Below, one piece after another: positions 9,595-18,200 of a DNA stretch of 64,000 bases. The notes below the pieces were generated by a model, which saw nothing but the letters and a program-made list of their open reading frames with translations, did not search any database and was not told the origin of the DNA. Origin of the DNA: JBCBJX01 sp038522735 (GTDB lineage: Bacteria > Pseudomonadota > Alphaproteobacteria > Caulobacterales > Parvularculaceae); contig JBCBJX010000005.1 in assembly GCA_038522735.1 (NCBI GenBank), forward strand, positions 8,035 to 72,034. The letters are read 5' to 3'. The first letter of the stretch is position 1, and each line of letters starts with the position of its first letter. A program made the position numbers and the translations under genes.

Positions 9595-9609
9595 CTTACG
9601 GCGCGTAAG
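9595..9609. promoter_or_regulatory. Dyad CTTACG-GCG-CGTAAG upstream of second PEP-CTERM gene
   Basis: A perfect 6-base dyad with a 3-base centre about 80-90 bases upstream of the -24 element at 9683. A further CGTAAA lies at 9642-9647, and a related GACGGCGTGCGTAA occurs at 8621-8634, upstream of the first PEP-CTERM promoter. The distance suits an enhancer-binding activator of sigma54; that role is inference. Confidence 0.35.
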
Positions 9610-9682
9610 CCTGAAAGATTACAACGCCGACGGCGCCCGACGCGTAAAGCCACTATGTTTCTGTAATTAAACAGCTAATTGT

Positions 9683-9699
9683 TTGGCACGGTCCATGCA
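9683..9699 (+). promoter_or_regulatory. Sigma54 (-24/-12) promoter, second PEP-CTERM gene
   Basis: TTGGCACGGTCCATGCA matches the sigma54 consensus YTGGCACGRNNNTTGCW at all defined positions but one, with GG (9685-9686) and GC (9697-9698) 10 bases apart. The predicted start site near 9710 leaves a leader of about 40 bases before the ATG at 9749. Confidence 0.78.
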
Positions 9700-9748
9700 G
9701 GTGAATTTGCGTTAGTTTGGACTTTCAATCCGATCTGGGGAACTTTTC

Positions 9749-10420
9749 ATGAAACTGCTCGCTTCCATTTCAGCTGCCGCACTCGCCAGCATGGGCGTCG
9801 CGTCCGCCGCGGTCATCGACTTCGAAAACTTCGCAACCGGCACGGATCTGACGACGCTCGGCGTCATCGCCGTTCCAGGCGCCCCAGGCGTGACCTACAC
9901 GGTCAGCGTGTCCGGCCCGAACGACAATTCCGCTCTGATCTTCGACACGGGCCTCTCCGGCACAGCGGACCCGGACCTCGAGGCGCCGTTCGATGATCCG
10001 AATACTCCGGCCGTTGAGATGTTCATGCCGGGCAAAGTCCTGATCATCGGCAACAACAACGGCAATCTTGACGACGATCCGAACGGCGGCATCATCGAAC
10101 TCGCTTTCAATCAGCTGCTCGATTTCGTCAGCATCAATCTGTTCGACACCGGCGACGGCGGTGCACAAGTTAACATTACACTCTCCGACGGCAGTACCGA
10201 AGTCTATACGGGTATCGGCGCAAACCTCGGCGACAACGAGTACACGACCTTCACTTTCACGGGCGATACGACGGCCAAAGTCCAGAGCATCCAGCTCACC
10301 GGCTCCGGCGCCATCGACGAGATCGTGTTCAATGAAATCACGGTCTCCGAGCCGGGCGTGATCGGCCTTTTCGGCCTCGGCCTCCTCGGCCTCGGTTTCG
10401 CGGCTCGTCGCCGCGCTTAA
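9749..10420 (+). CDS. PEP-CTERM sorting-domain protein 2
   Basis: A 223-residue exported protein with a signal peptide ending near ASAAV, an acidic Asp/Gly/Asn/Thr-rich beta domain (residues 25-195; phrases such as VIDFENFATGTDL and a DEIVF near the end suggest a jelly-roll, lectin-like fold seen in several PEP-CTERM proteins) and a C-terminal sorting signal identical to that of the gene just upstream. TGGGGAAC supplies the ribosome site. It has its own sigma54-like promoter and its own terminator, so the two genes are separate transcription units under similar control. The ligand is unknown. Confidence 0.85.
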   Translation: MKLLASISAAALASMGVASAAVIDFENFATGTDLTTLGVIAVPGAPGVTYTVSVSGPNDNSALIFDTGLSGTADPDLEAPFDDPNTPAVEMFMPGKVLIIGNNNGNLDDDPNGGIIELAFNQLLDFVSINLFDTGDGGAQVNITLSDGSTEVYTGIGANLGDNEYTTFTFTGDTTAKVQSIQLTGSGAIDEIVFNEITVSEPGVIGLFGLGLLGLGFAARRRA

Positions 10421-10474
10421 GCTGCATCCATCGAACTGCGGAACAGGCGGCCTTCGGGCCGCCTTTTTCGTTTG
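10343..10474 (+). repeat. Duplicated PEP-CTERM tail plus terminator, copy 2
   Basis: Second copy of the 132-base segment at 9440-9571, same orientation, 903 bases downstream. The mature domains upstream of it in the two genes are not recognisably similar, so the duplication or conversion is limited to the sorting signal and terminator. Confidence 0.85.
10445..10471 (+). terminator. Rho-independent terminator, second PEP-CTERM gene
   Basis: The same AGGCGGCC-TTCG-GGCCGCCT stem and T run as at 9542, 24 bases after the stop codon. Confidence 0.92.
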
Positions 10475-10689
10475 GGCTGCATCACAGGGCGAGGCCGGAC
10501 GTTCGACAGACGGACCCAAAAGCCATTGGCGGAAACGGTTGTTTCGGCTTCGCACTGATTTGGAGTCGGCAACTAAAAAGGGTGTGGTCAGCCCCTGCGA
10601 ACCTCATCATATTCGCGGGATGATAACGGGCGAGCCACCTTCGGCCCGGTGTCGGAAACCCGCGCGGCAGGCCGCGCGAACGAGGCGAG

Positions 10690-13332
10690 ATGAAACGAGC
10701 GCTGAAGCTCACGACAGCGATGGCGTCCGCGGCCGGCGCATCTTTGGGCGTGGCGCACGCCGCCGTGCTCGGCGGCGTCTCCCTCGACCCGACGACCGCG
10801 AGCGCCGTCGGCGCCGCCAGCCTAGCAGCAGCAGCAGCCCTCTTCATCGTCAAGCTCGCCCGCGACGTCCGCCGCCAGTCCCTGAAGTGGTCGGAGCGCC
10901 TCGCGATCATGGAGGGCCGGCTTGAAAAAGCCGAGAGCGTCCTCGCGGCGCACCCCGGCCTCGTCATCGTCTGGGAGGATACAGCCTCGGAGATCGGCGC
11001 TGACTGGGGCCGCCCGCGGGTCCTCGGCGGCCCGGCGGCCCTCGCGTCCATGCTCGCCCTCTCCGGCGACGACCCCGCCGAGCCCGATCCGGTCCGCCGC
11101 CTCCTTAACGCCCTTGGCGCGCTCCCCCTCGACGAACACGCCCGCGATCCGGACAAGCGCCCCCTCGCCGACAAGATCCGCGAGCTGCGCAATCACGGCG
11201 TGGGCTTCGCCGGCGTCGTCTATTCAGAAGACGGACGCCCGATCGAGGTCGACGGCCGCGCCGCCGGCGGCCAGGTCGCGCTCTGGCTGACGGACCCGGC
11301 CGCCCGCATGGCTGAAGACGGCGGCGGCGTCGGGCGTTTGTCCGAGCGCGCCGCCGACCTTCACGCCGGCTACGCCCTTCTGGAGCGTTCGCCGATCCCC
11401 ATGTGGCGACGCGACGCCGACCTGAAGCTCATCTGGGCGAACAGGGCCTATGCGGAAGCCGTCGAGGCCGCCTCGCCCGCCGACGCCGTCCGCCGCCAGC
11501 TGGAGCTCGCCTCTGCGAGTCCCCGTCTCGCAGCCAAAGCGAAGGTCGAGAACGCCCGCAGGGAGAACCGGTTCTCAGTCGCCATCGGCGGCGTCCAGCG
11601 CATCCTCCGCGTCGTCGAGACGCCGCTCCACGGCGCCGGCGACGCCGCCGTCGGCGGCATGGCGATCGACATCACCGACGCACAGCGCGCGAAGAAAGAC
11701 CTCGCCCGTCACCTCGAAGCCCACCACCGAACCCTCGACCAGATTCCGGCCGCCGTCGCGGTCTTCGGCGCCAAGCAGGAACTCGCCTTCTACAACAAGG
11801 CGTTCCAGGCGTTGTGGAAGCTCGATGACGCCGACCTCGCCGGGCGACCGAAGCATGCGGATATTCTCGACCGGCTGCACGAGCGGGGCGCTCTGCCGCC
11901 GATCGCCGACTACGCGACATGGCGCGGCGAGCAGCTCGCTCTTTATACGGCGGAGGCGAACGACGCGGCCGACGCCAAAGCCGGCGCTGCGCCGGAGGCG
12001 ATCTGGACGCTCCCCGGCGGACGGTCGCTGCGGGTCGCCTCGCAGCGCCATCCTCTCGGCGGCGTCCTCGTGGTGTTCGAGGACATCACTGAACGCCTCG
12101 ATCTCGAAACCCGCTTCAACACGGTCATCAAGGTCCAGAAGGCGACCCTCGACAATCTCTCCGAGGCTGTGGCGGTGTTCGGCGGCGACGGCCGCCTGCG
12201 CCTCGGCAATGACGCGTTCGCCGCGCTCTTCGGCATGAAAACACCGTCCGAGGGCGTCTCCGCCGTGCGGATCGACGATCTTGCAAAGCGCCTCGCGCGC
12301 ATCGCGCCCGAAGCCGGCGGCCTCGCGGAAAGCCTCGTCCGCCGGGTCACCTCGCTGACGTCCGACGGTCGGGCGCCGCTTCGAGAGGCCGAAACGCCCT
12401 TCCAGGACGGGCGCACCTTCGTCGCCTCCACCGAACCGCTGCCGGACGGCGCGACGCTGATCGTCTTCCAGGACGTGACCGACACCCGCGAGCGCGAGAA
12501 AGAACTCCGGGAGCGGAACGCCTGGCTGGAGGCTGCGGACCGGGTCAAGTCGAAATTCGTCGACCACGTCTCCTATCAGCTGCGCAACCCGCTCAACACC
12601 ATCATCGGTTTCTCCGAAATGCTGGAGAGCGAGATGTTCGGCGCCCTGAACGAGCGGCAGAAGGACTATGCGTCAAGCGTCCTCTCCGCGGCGAACCATC
12701 TTCTCGATCTCATCAACGACGTGATCGATCTCGCAGCCATCGACGCCGGGCGTCTGACGCTCGAAGTGAGCGAACTCGACGTCCGCCGGGTCCTTGAAAA
12801 CGCGGCGACCTACGCGGCGCTCAAGGCGGAAGACACGCAGGTCTCCCTTAAGCTCGATTGCCCGAAAGACATCGGCGTTCTCATTGCGGACGAAAAGCGG
12901 CTTAAGCAGGTCCTCTTCAACCTCCTTTCGAACGCGTTCGCCTTCACGCCGCCGGGCGGAACGGTGACCCTCAGCGCCCGACGCGACGGCGACGCGATCC
13001 GCATCGGCGTCGCAGACACCGGCCGGGGCGTCTCGCCGGCCGATCAGTCGCGCGCCTTTGACCGGTTCGAGAGCGCAGGTCCCGGGGCCGGCGCAGGGCT
13101 CGGCCTCGCCCTCGTCCAGAGCTTCGTCGAACTCCATGGCGGCTGGGTGCGGATGGAGAGCGTCGCCGGCGAGGGGACGCGCGTCGCCTGCCATTTCCCG
13201 GCGGACGGCCCCGTCGCTCTCGCCGAGGAGGACGACGCGACTATGGTCGACGGGACCGCGGAGATCATCTCCGACGAGCCGACGGACGCGGAAGACCTGC
13301 AGCGGCGCGCTGCGAACCGCGCGGCGGAGTAG
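10690..13332 (+). CDS. divL: DivL-like sensor kinase with tyrosine at the phosphoacceptor position
   Basis: An 880-residue membrane-anchored kinase-like protein. One hydrophobic segment (about residues 37-57) is followed by a basic linker and several PAS-type regions (about 225-335, 345-475, 485-605). The dimerisation helix reads FVDHVSYQLRNPLN: the usual S-H-E-L-R-T-P-L histidine is Tyr629. The ATPase domain is intact (N box KRLKQVLFNLLSNA, G1 DTGRGV, G2 GAGLGLAL). Caulobacter DivL has the same substitution and acts as a non-kinase switch on CckA, controlling CtrA and cell polarity. Orthology is supported by the tyrosine, the PAS architecture and the ahcY gene upstream, an adjacency I recall from other alphaproteobacteria. 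A GAGGCGAG site precedes the ATG. Confidence 0.8.
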   Translation: MKRALKLTTAMASAAGASLGVAHAAVLGGVSLDPTTASAVGAASLAAAAALFIVKLARDVRRQSLKWSERLAIMEGRLEKAESVLAAHPGLVIVWEDTASEIGADWGRPRVLGGPAALASMLALSGDDPAEPDPVRRLLNALGALPLDEHARDPDKRPLADKIRELRNHGVGFAGVVYSEDGRPIEVDGRAAGGQVALWLTDPAARMAEDGGGVGRLSERAADLHAGYALLERSPIPMWRRDADLKLIWANRAYAEAVEAASPADAVRRQLELASASPRLAAKAKVENARRENRFSVAIGGVQRILRVVETPLHGAGDAAVGGMAIDITDAQRAKKDLARHLEAHHRTLDQIPAAVAVFGAKQELAFYNKAFQALWKLDDADLAGRPKHADILDRLHERGALPPIADYATWRGEQLALYTAEANDAADAKAGAAPEAIWTLPGGRSLRVASQRHPLGGVLVVFEDITERLDLETRFNTVIKVQKATLDNLSEAVAVFGGDGRLRLGNDAFAALFGMKTPSEGVSAVRIDDLAKRLARIAPEAGGLAESLVRRVTSLTSDGRAPLREAETPFQDGRTFVASTEPLPDGATLIVFQDVTDTREREKELRERNAWLEAADRVKSKFVDHVSYQLRNPLNTIIGFSEMLESEMFGALNERQKDYASSVLSAANHLLDLINDVIDLAAIDAGRLTLEVSELDVRRVLENAATYAALKAEDTQVSLKLDCPKDIGVLIADEKRLKQVLFNLLSNAFAFTPPGGTVTLSARRDGDAIRIGVADTGRGVSPADQSRAFDRFESAGPGAGAGLGLALVQSFVELHGGWVRMESVAGEGTRVACHFPADGPVALAEEDDATMVDGTAEIISDEPTDAEDLQRRAANRAAE

Positions 13333-13404
13333 AAACCGCATCTCAACGCTCGATTGGTATCGATCCAGCGACAGGCGTGCTGCGCGCAACCGCCGAGGCC
13401 GGCT

Positions 13405-13620
13405 ATGGATCCCCGCTTCCTCTCCCTCGCTTTTTCGCTCGGGCTGATCGCCGGCGTCTGGGGCGAACGCCTCGCCGGCGGCGCGGTGGAACGCGCCCTC
13501 TTCCAACCGCGCCCCGCCGCCGCGGCCGCCCCGGCGCCCAAGCCGAAAATCATCACCGTCCAGAAAGGCCCTGAAGCGACAGCCGCCGGGATCTGCGGCC
13601 CGCAGGACGCCGCCGACTAG
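13405..13620 (+). CDS. Small membrane-anchored hypothetical protein
   Basis: A 71-residue protein: an N-terminal hydrophobic segment (SLAFSLGLIAGVWG), then an Ala/Pro-rich linker (PRPAAAAAPAPKPK) and a short tail with one cysteine. The pattern is of a single-pass membrane protein with a flexible periplasmic linker. The ATG at 13405 has only a weak GAGG upstream; an alternative in-frame start lies at 13354. No family recognised. It sits between divL and the TPR gene on the same strand, with short gaps, so it may be co-transcribed with divL. Confidence 0.5.
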   Translation: MDPRFLSLAFSLGLIAGVWGERLAGGAVERALFQPRPAAAAAPAPKPKIITVQKGPEATAAGICGPQDAAD

Positions 13621-13653
13621 CGGGAAGCCGCATCGACGCTGTACAATCCGCTG

Positions 13654-14277
13654 ATGTTTCAAATTGCGTTCGCCGCCCTCGCTCTCGCCCAGTCCGCCGA
13701 TCTCGACCCGGATTACGCCGCCTGCATCGCCGAGGTGGAGACCAATCCGGGGGCTGCGTATTCACGGGCGGCGCGCTGGACGGCCCGCCGGGGCGGCGCG
13801 CCGGCCGAGCACTGTCTCGCGCTTGCGGAAATCGCCCTCGGCAAGACGGGCGTCGCCGCCCGACGCCTCAGGGCGCTTGCGGACGAGGAAGCGAACGACC
13901 CGGGGCTCAAGGCGCGGCTTCTCGTACAGGCGACCGAGGCCTCGCTCGCAGCCGACAACATCGCCGAGGCCGTCGACGCTGCGGAGGAAGCGCTCCTCGC
14001 CGCGCCGAACGCCTTCGAGGTGAACGCCGCAGCCGCCAAGGCCTTCGCCGGCGCCGGCCGCTGGGGGCGGGTCGTCTCCGCTGTGGACGCCGCCGACGCC
14101 GACAACCGCGCCGCGCCGGGCCTCATCGTCGTGCGCGGCCGGGCGAAGCAGGCGCTCGGCGACTATGAGGGCGCCTTCGACGACGTGGTTGAGGCGCTTT
14201 CACGGGACCCCGAAAACATCGACGCCCTCGTCCTGCGCGGCGAACTTCTGCAAGCGACGCGCGCCGCGCGGCGTTAA
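13654..14277 (+). CDS. TPR-repeat exported protein
   Basis: A 207-residue Ala-rich helical protein. An N-terminal stretch (IAFAALALAQSA) looks like a signal peptide or membrane anchor. The rest forms tetratricopeptide-like helix pairs: GLKARLLVQATEASLAADNIAEAVDAAEEAL, then FEVNAAAAKAFAGAGRW, then LIVVRGRAKQALGDYEGAFDDVVEAL with the pattern W/L-G-Y-A-F-A-P. TPR proteins mediate protein contacts; the partner is unknown. It lies 33 bases after the small membrane protein gene. Confidence 0.7.
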   Translation: MFQIAFAALALAQSADLDPDYAACIAEVETNPGAAYSRAARWTARRGGAPAEHCLALAEIALGKTGVAARRLRALADEEANDPGLKARLLVQATEASLAADNIAEAVDAAEEALLAAPNAFEVNAAAAKAFAGAGRWGRVVSAVDAADADNRAAPGLIVVRGRAKQALGDYEGAFDDVVEALSRDPENIDALVLRGELLQATRAARR

Positions 14278-14327
14278 CGCATCCGGCGGTTTTGCGGCGG
14301 GGCAAATCGGTCCAATCAGGAGCATCG

Positions 14328-14342
14328 TTAACGCATCCTTAG
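14328..14342. promoter_or_regulatory. CtrA-box-like element
   Basis: TTAACGCATCCTTAG fits the CtrA recognition pattern TTAA-N7-TTAA with one mismatch, 48 bases before the start of the next gene. The left half TTAACGCATCC also occurs at 14274-14284, overlapping the TPR gene's stop. Such boxes arise by chance, so this is a candidate only. Confidence 0.35.
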
Positions 14343-14389
14343 TCTCCTCGGGCCCCTCATTGAGACGCTCAGAGAAAGGAGCCGCCCGC

Positions 14390-15130
14390 GTGTTCCAGGC
14401 CGTCGCCGCCGACCGCTCCGTCCGCGCTTTGCAGGACCGCGCCCAGCGCGAAGCCGAACGGCTGGCGCGCCGCACTCCGTTAAGCCGCGCCGCCCGGCTG
14501 TACCTGATTTCAGAACTCGCGCGCCGCGGCGGCGCAGGTCTCGGCGTTCTCGGCGGCATGATCGCCTGCCTCGCCATCCTCGGCGGCCTCGCCGCGCCTG
14601 CCCGCGCCCTCATCTGGGCGGCGATGGCGGCCCCGGCGCTCGTCGCGGCGCGCCGGCTCCTCCATTCCTACCTTGTCGGCGGCCGCGCTTCCCGCCGGCC
14701 CTTCCATTGGCGTGCGGACTACGTCGCAGCTCTCTGCGTTCTCGGCGCGGCGTTCGGCTCGGGCACCATGTTGCTCGCGCCCGCGGAAACATCGCTCATC
14801 CTTAGCGCGTCCCTCGGCGCGGCGGTCCTCGTCGCCTCTCTTGCTGCGGCCCTCGCCCACGCCCGCCACGCGCCGGCCGCGACGGCGCTCTGGGCGCCGG
14901 CGAGCCTGTTCGCCGTCACAGCGGCCCTCAGGGGCGGAGGCGGCGCGCCTCTCGTCATTTCCCTCGCCATCGGCGTTCTCGGCGCCGGGCTCATCGCCTA
15001 CGCCGCCCGCCGGGAGCTCGCCCGCGCCCGAACGCGGCACCCGCTGCGCTCCCACGCTCCGGTGGAAGCCGAAGACGCGGCGGTATCGGAAGGCTCGGAC
15101 GAGTCCGACCGGGAAGCCGCCGCCGGATAG
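14390..15130 (+). CDS. Hypothetical multi-pass membrane protein
   Basis: A 246-residue protein with a soluble N-terminal helix (residues 1-45, Arg-rich), then about six hydrophobic segments between residues 45 and 215, and an acidic C-terminal tail. This layout resembles the membrane part of some diguanylate cyclases and sensor kinases, but no signalling domain follows. The GTG start at 14390 was chosen because AGAAAGGAG lies 8 bases before it; the reading frame continues further upstream through unlikely sequence inside the TPR gene. A CtrA-like box lies just upstream. Family not recognised. Confidence 0.6.
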   Translation: MFQAVAADRSVRALQDRAQREAERLARRTPLSRAARLYLISELARRGGAGLGVLGGMIACLAILGGLAAPARALIWAAMAAPALVAARRLLHSYLVGGRASRRPFHWRADYVAALCVLGAAFGSGTMLLAPAETSLILSASLGAAVLVASLAAALAHARHAPAATALWAPASLFAVTAALRGGGGAPLVISLAIGVLGAGLIAYAARRELARARTRHPLRSHAPVEAEDAAVSEGSDESDREAAAG

Positions 15131-15298
15131 AGCTGCCGCAGACCCTTGAACATCCTTCCAAACGCAGCTCGCGCGACGTATCGCGGCGCAATATTTTTGC
15201 ACGACAAAGATAACGCCTGGACAGCTATGATTTTGATCAGCTTTCTGCGTTAAGACGGCGCGACATCGCTCGCGCAACGCTGATCCGGGGATCCGCTC

Positions 15299-18200
15299 AT
15301 GGCCGCCCGCCTCGAACTCGACCGCAATTTCAATTTCGACGCCGCTATAGACCGTGCAAGGACGATCGAACCGGATATTTTCGATCAGAACGGCGAAGCG
15401 CACCCCGCATTCGAGGACTTCCTTTCGCAGGCGGCCCGCTACCGCCTCGACGAGGAAGGCGAGATCGCCGACCCGGAAGGGCTCGTCCGCCGCGTCTGCG
15501 AGGGGTGGACATTCCTCAAGGCCCGCCAAAAAGGCGCCGACAACATCCGCGTCCGCCATGTCGATGCGGGCGACTGGCGGAACGCCCGCCTCGTCCTTGA
15601 AATCGCGACGGAGGACAGGCCGTTCCTCGTCGACAGCATCTCCGCCGCGCTCGCCGAGCGCGGCAAGGATATCTCCTACTTTTTGAACGCCGTCCTCGAC
15701 ATCGCGCGCGCAGACGACGGGCGCGTCGCCGGCGCCGACGGCGATCTCATGCGCGAGGCGACGCTCCGCATCGAGATGGACCCGACGGCGGAGCCTGGAG
15801 AGGCCGAAGAGATCGAACGCGAAATCCGCCTCGTTCTCGCCGACGTCCGCGCCGCAGTCGATGACTGGGAAGACATGCGCGCCCGCCTCGCCTCTGCGAT
15901 CGCCCAGTTGGAGCGCGCCCGTCTTGAAGGCGTCAGCCGCGAGAAGCGCCGCGATTCCGTCGAGTTCCTGAAATGGATGTGGGACAACAAGTTCGCTTTC
16001 CTCGGCGTACGGCGCTTCGACTACAAAGCGGGGCCCGAAGGCGTTTCCTTCATCCATGCGACCAAATTCGACCGCGGCCTCCTTCGTGACGCCGAGCGCC
16101 GCATCCTCGGCGGCACCTTCCGCCCGGACGGGTCTCTCGCGCCCGAGGTCGAAGCGTTCCTTAATTCGGAAGAAACGGTGTTGATCGCCAAGGCGAACGC
16201 CCGGTCCCTCGTTCATCGGCGCACCGCCATGGACTACATCGGCGTGAAGCTCTACGCCGCAGACGGACGGCTTCTCGGCGAAGAACGGTTCGTGGGCCTC
16301 TTCACCGCCCAGACTTATAATCGCCCTGCGAGCGACATCCCGCTTGTACGAAACAAAGTGTCGGCCGTCCTTGAGAACGCGGGCTTCGCGCCTGGCGGCC
16401 ACAACGAGAACGCCCTCGTCAACATTCTCGAGACCTATCCGCGCGATGAGCTTCTGCAGATCGATGAGCGGACGCTGACGACCATCGCCCTCGGCGTCCT
16501 GCAGCTGAACAAACGTCCCCATACCCGACTGTTCGTGCGGCGCGACCGGTTCAACCGCTTCGTCTCTGCTCTCGCCTTCGTGCCGCGCGACCGGTTCAAC
16601 TCGACCGTCCGTCAGCGGATCTGCAAGCTGCTCGCAAAGAGCTTCGACGGCTCCCTTTCGTCCTTCACCGTCTTCTTCGGCGAAGGCGCTCTCGCGCGCA
16701 TCCACATCATCGTCGACCGGCTAGGCGAGGCGATCTCCTCGCCGAACGTCGCGGCGCTCGAACGCGAAGTTGAAGAAATTGTCCGCACCTGGTCGGATGA
16801 TTTCATCGCCAAGGCGCGCGAAGTCTACGAAGGCGCCCCGCCGAAGGGTCTTGTCAGCCGGTTCGAGCAGGCGTTCCCCGCGGGCTATCGCGACCGGAAC
16901 GCGCCGGATCAGGCGCTTCTCGACATCGCGAAGATTGAAACTCTCGGCGGCGACCGCGACCGGGCGCTTCGCGCCTTCCGGCTGCGGGACGACGCGCCGG
17001 AACGCATCCGCCTGAAACTCTATCAGACGGGCTCGCCCCTTCCGTTATCGGACTTCCTTCCGACTTTGGAGAATATGGGCCTCAGGCTGATCATTGAGGC
17101 CGGCTTCCCGGTGACGCCGACGGGCGCTGGCGAGACGATCTGGATCCACGAGTTCGTGGCGGACGCCCGTTCCGGCCGAGCGATCGATTTCGATGCAGCG
17201 CGCACGCCCTTTGAGGAGACCTGCGAGGCGGTGCTCGCAAACCGGGCCGATGACGACGACTTCAACGCCCTTGTGCTCGCCTCGGGCGTCCACTGGCGGG
17301 AAGCGGCGATCCTGCGCGCCTGCGCGAAATTCCAGATCCAGTCGGGCTTCCAGTTCTCGCTGGATTACATGGCCGCCACCCTCATCAAGCACGCGGACAT
17401 GACAGCGCTCCTTATCAAGATGTTCGAGGCGCGGTTCGATCCAAGTGCGGTCGTCGCGGACCGGGAAGCCCGGGTCGCGGAACTGCGCACGGCGCTGAAC
17501 GAGGGCGCGGAACAGATCTCCAGCATCGACGAGGACCGCATCCTGCGGCGCTTCGCCAACCTGATCGCGGCCATCAAACGTACGAATTTCTACCAGAAAG
17601 ACGAGACGGGCGCGGCGAAGGCTCATATCAGCTTCAAGATCGCGAGCCGTGAGCTGGACGAGCTTCCCGAGCCGCGGCCGTTCCGGGAAATCTTCGTCTC
17701 CTCCCCGCAGGTCGAGGGCGTGCACCTGCGCTTCGGCGCCGTCGCCCGCGGCGGGCTGCGCTGGTCCGATCGAAAAGAAGATTACCGGACGGAGGTTCTG
17801 GACCTCGTCAAAGCGCAGCAGGTCAAGAACGCCGTCATTGTTCCCGTAGGCTCGAAAGGCGGATTTTATCCGCGCCAGCTGCCCGTCGGGGGCGACCGCG
17901 ACGCGGTCTTTCAGGCGGGGCGGGAAGCCTATAAGACTTTCATCCGCGGGCTGCTCGACGTCACCGACAATATCGTCGAAGGCGCCGTCGCGCATCCGGA
18001 CCGGACCGTGCTGCACGATGAGGACGATCCCTATCTGGTCGTCGCCGCCGACAAGGGGACGGCGACGTTCTCCGATACGGCGAACGCGATCGCTGTCGAG
18101 CGCGGATTCTGGCTCGGCGACGCCTTCGCCTCGGGCGGCTCGGCCGGCTACGACCACAAGCAAATGGGGATCACCGCCCGCGGCGCCTGGGAGGCCGTGA

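Noticed and set aside
13044..13556. Minus-strand open frame of 170 residues
   Set aside because: Antisense to the divL ATPase domain and Arg/Ala-rich; no family features.
14510..16705. 731-residue open frame on the minus strand
   Set aside because: It lies opposite the start of the NAD-GDH gene and a membrane gene; composition is Arg/Gly/Ala-rich without any domain. It is a shadow of GC-rich coding DNA.
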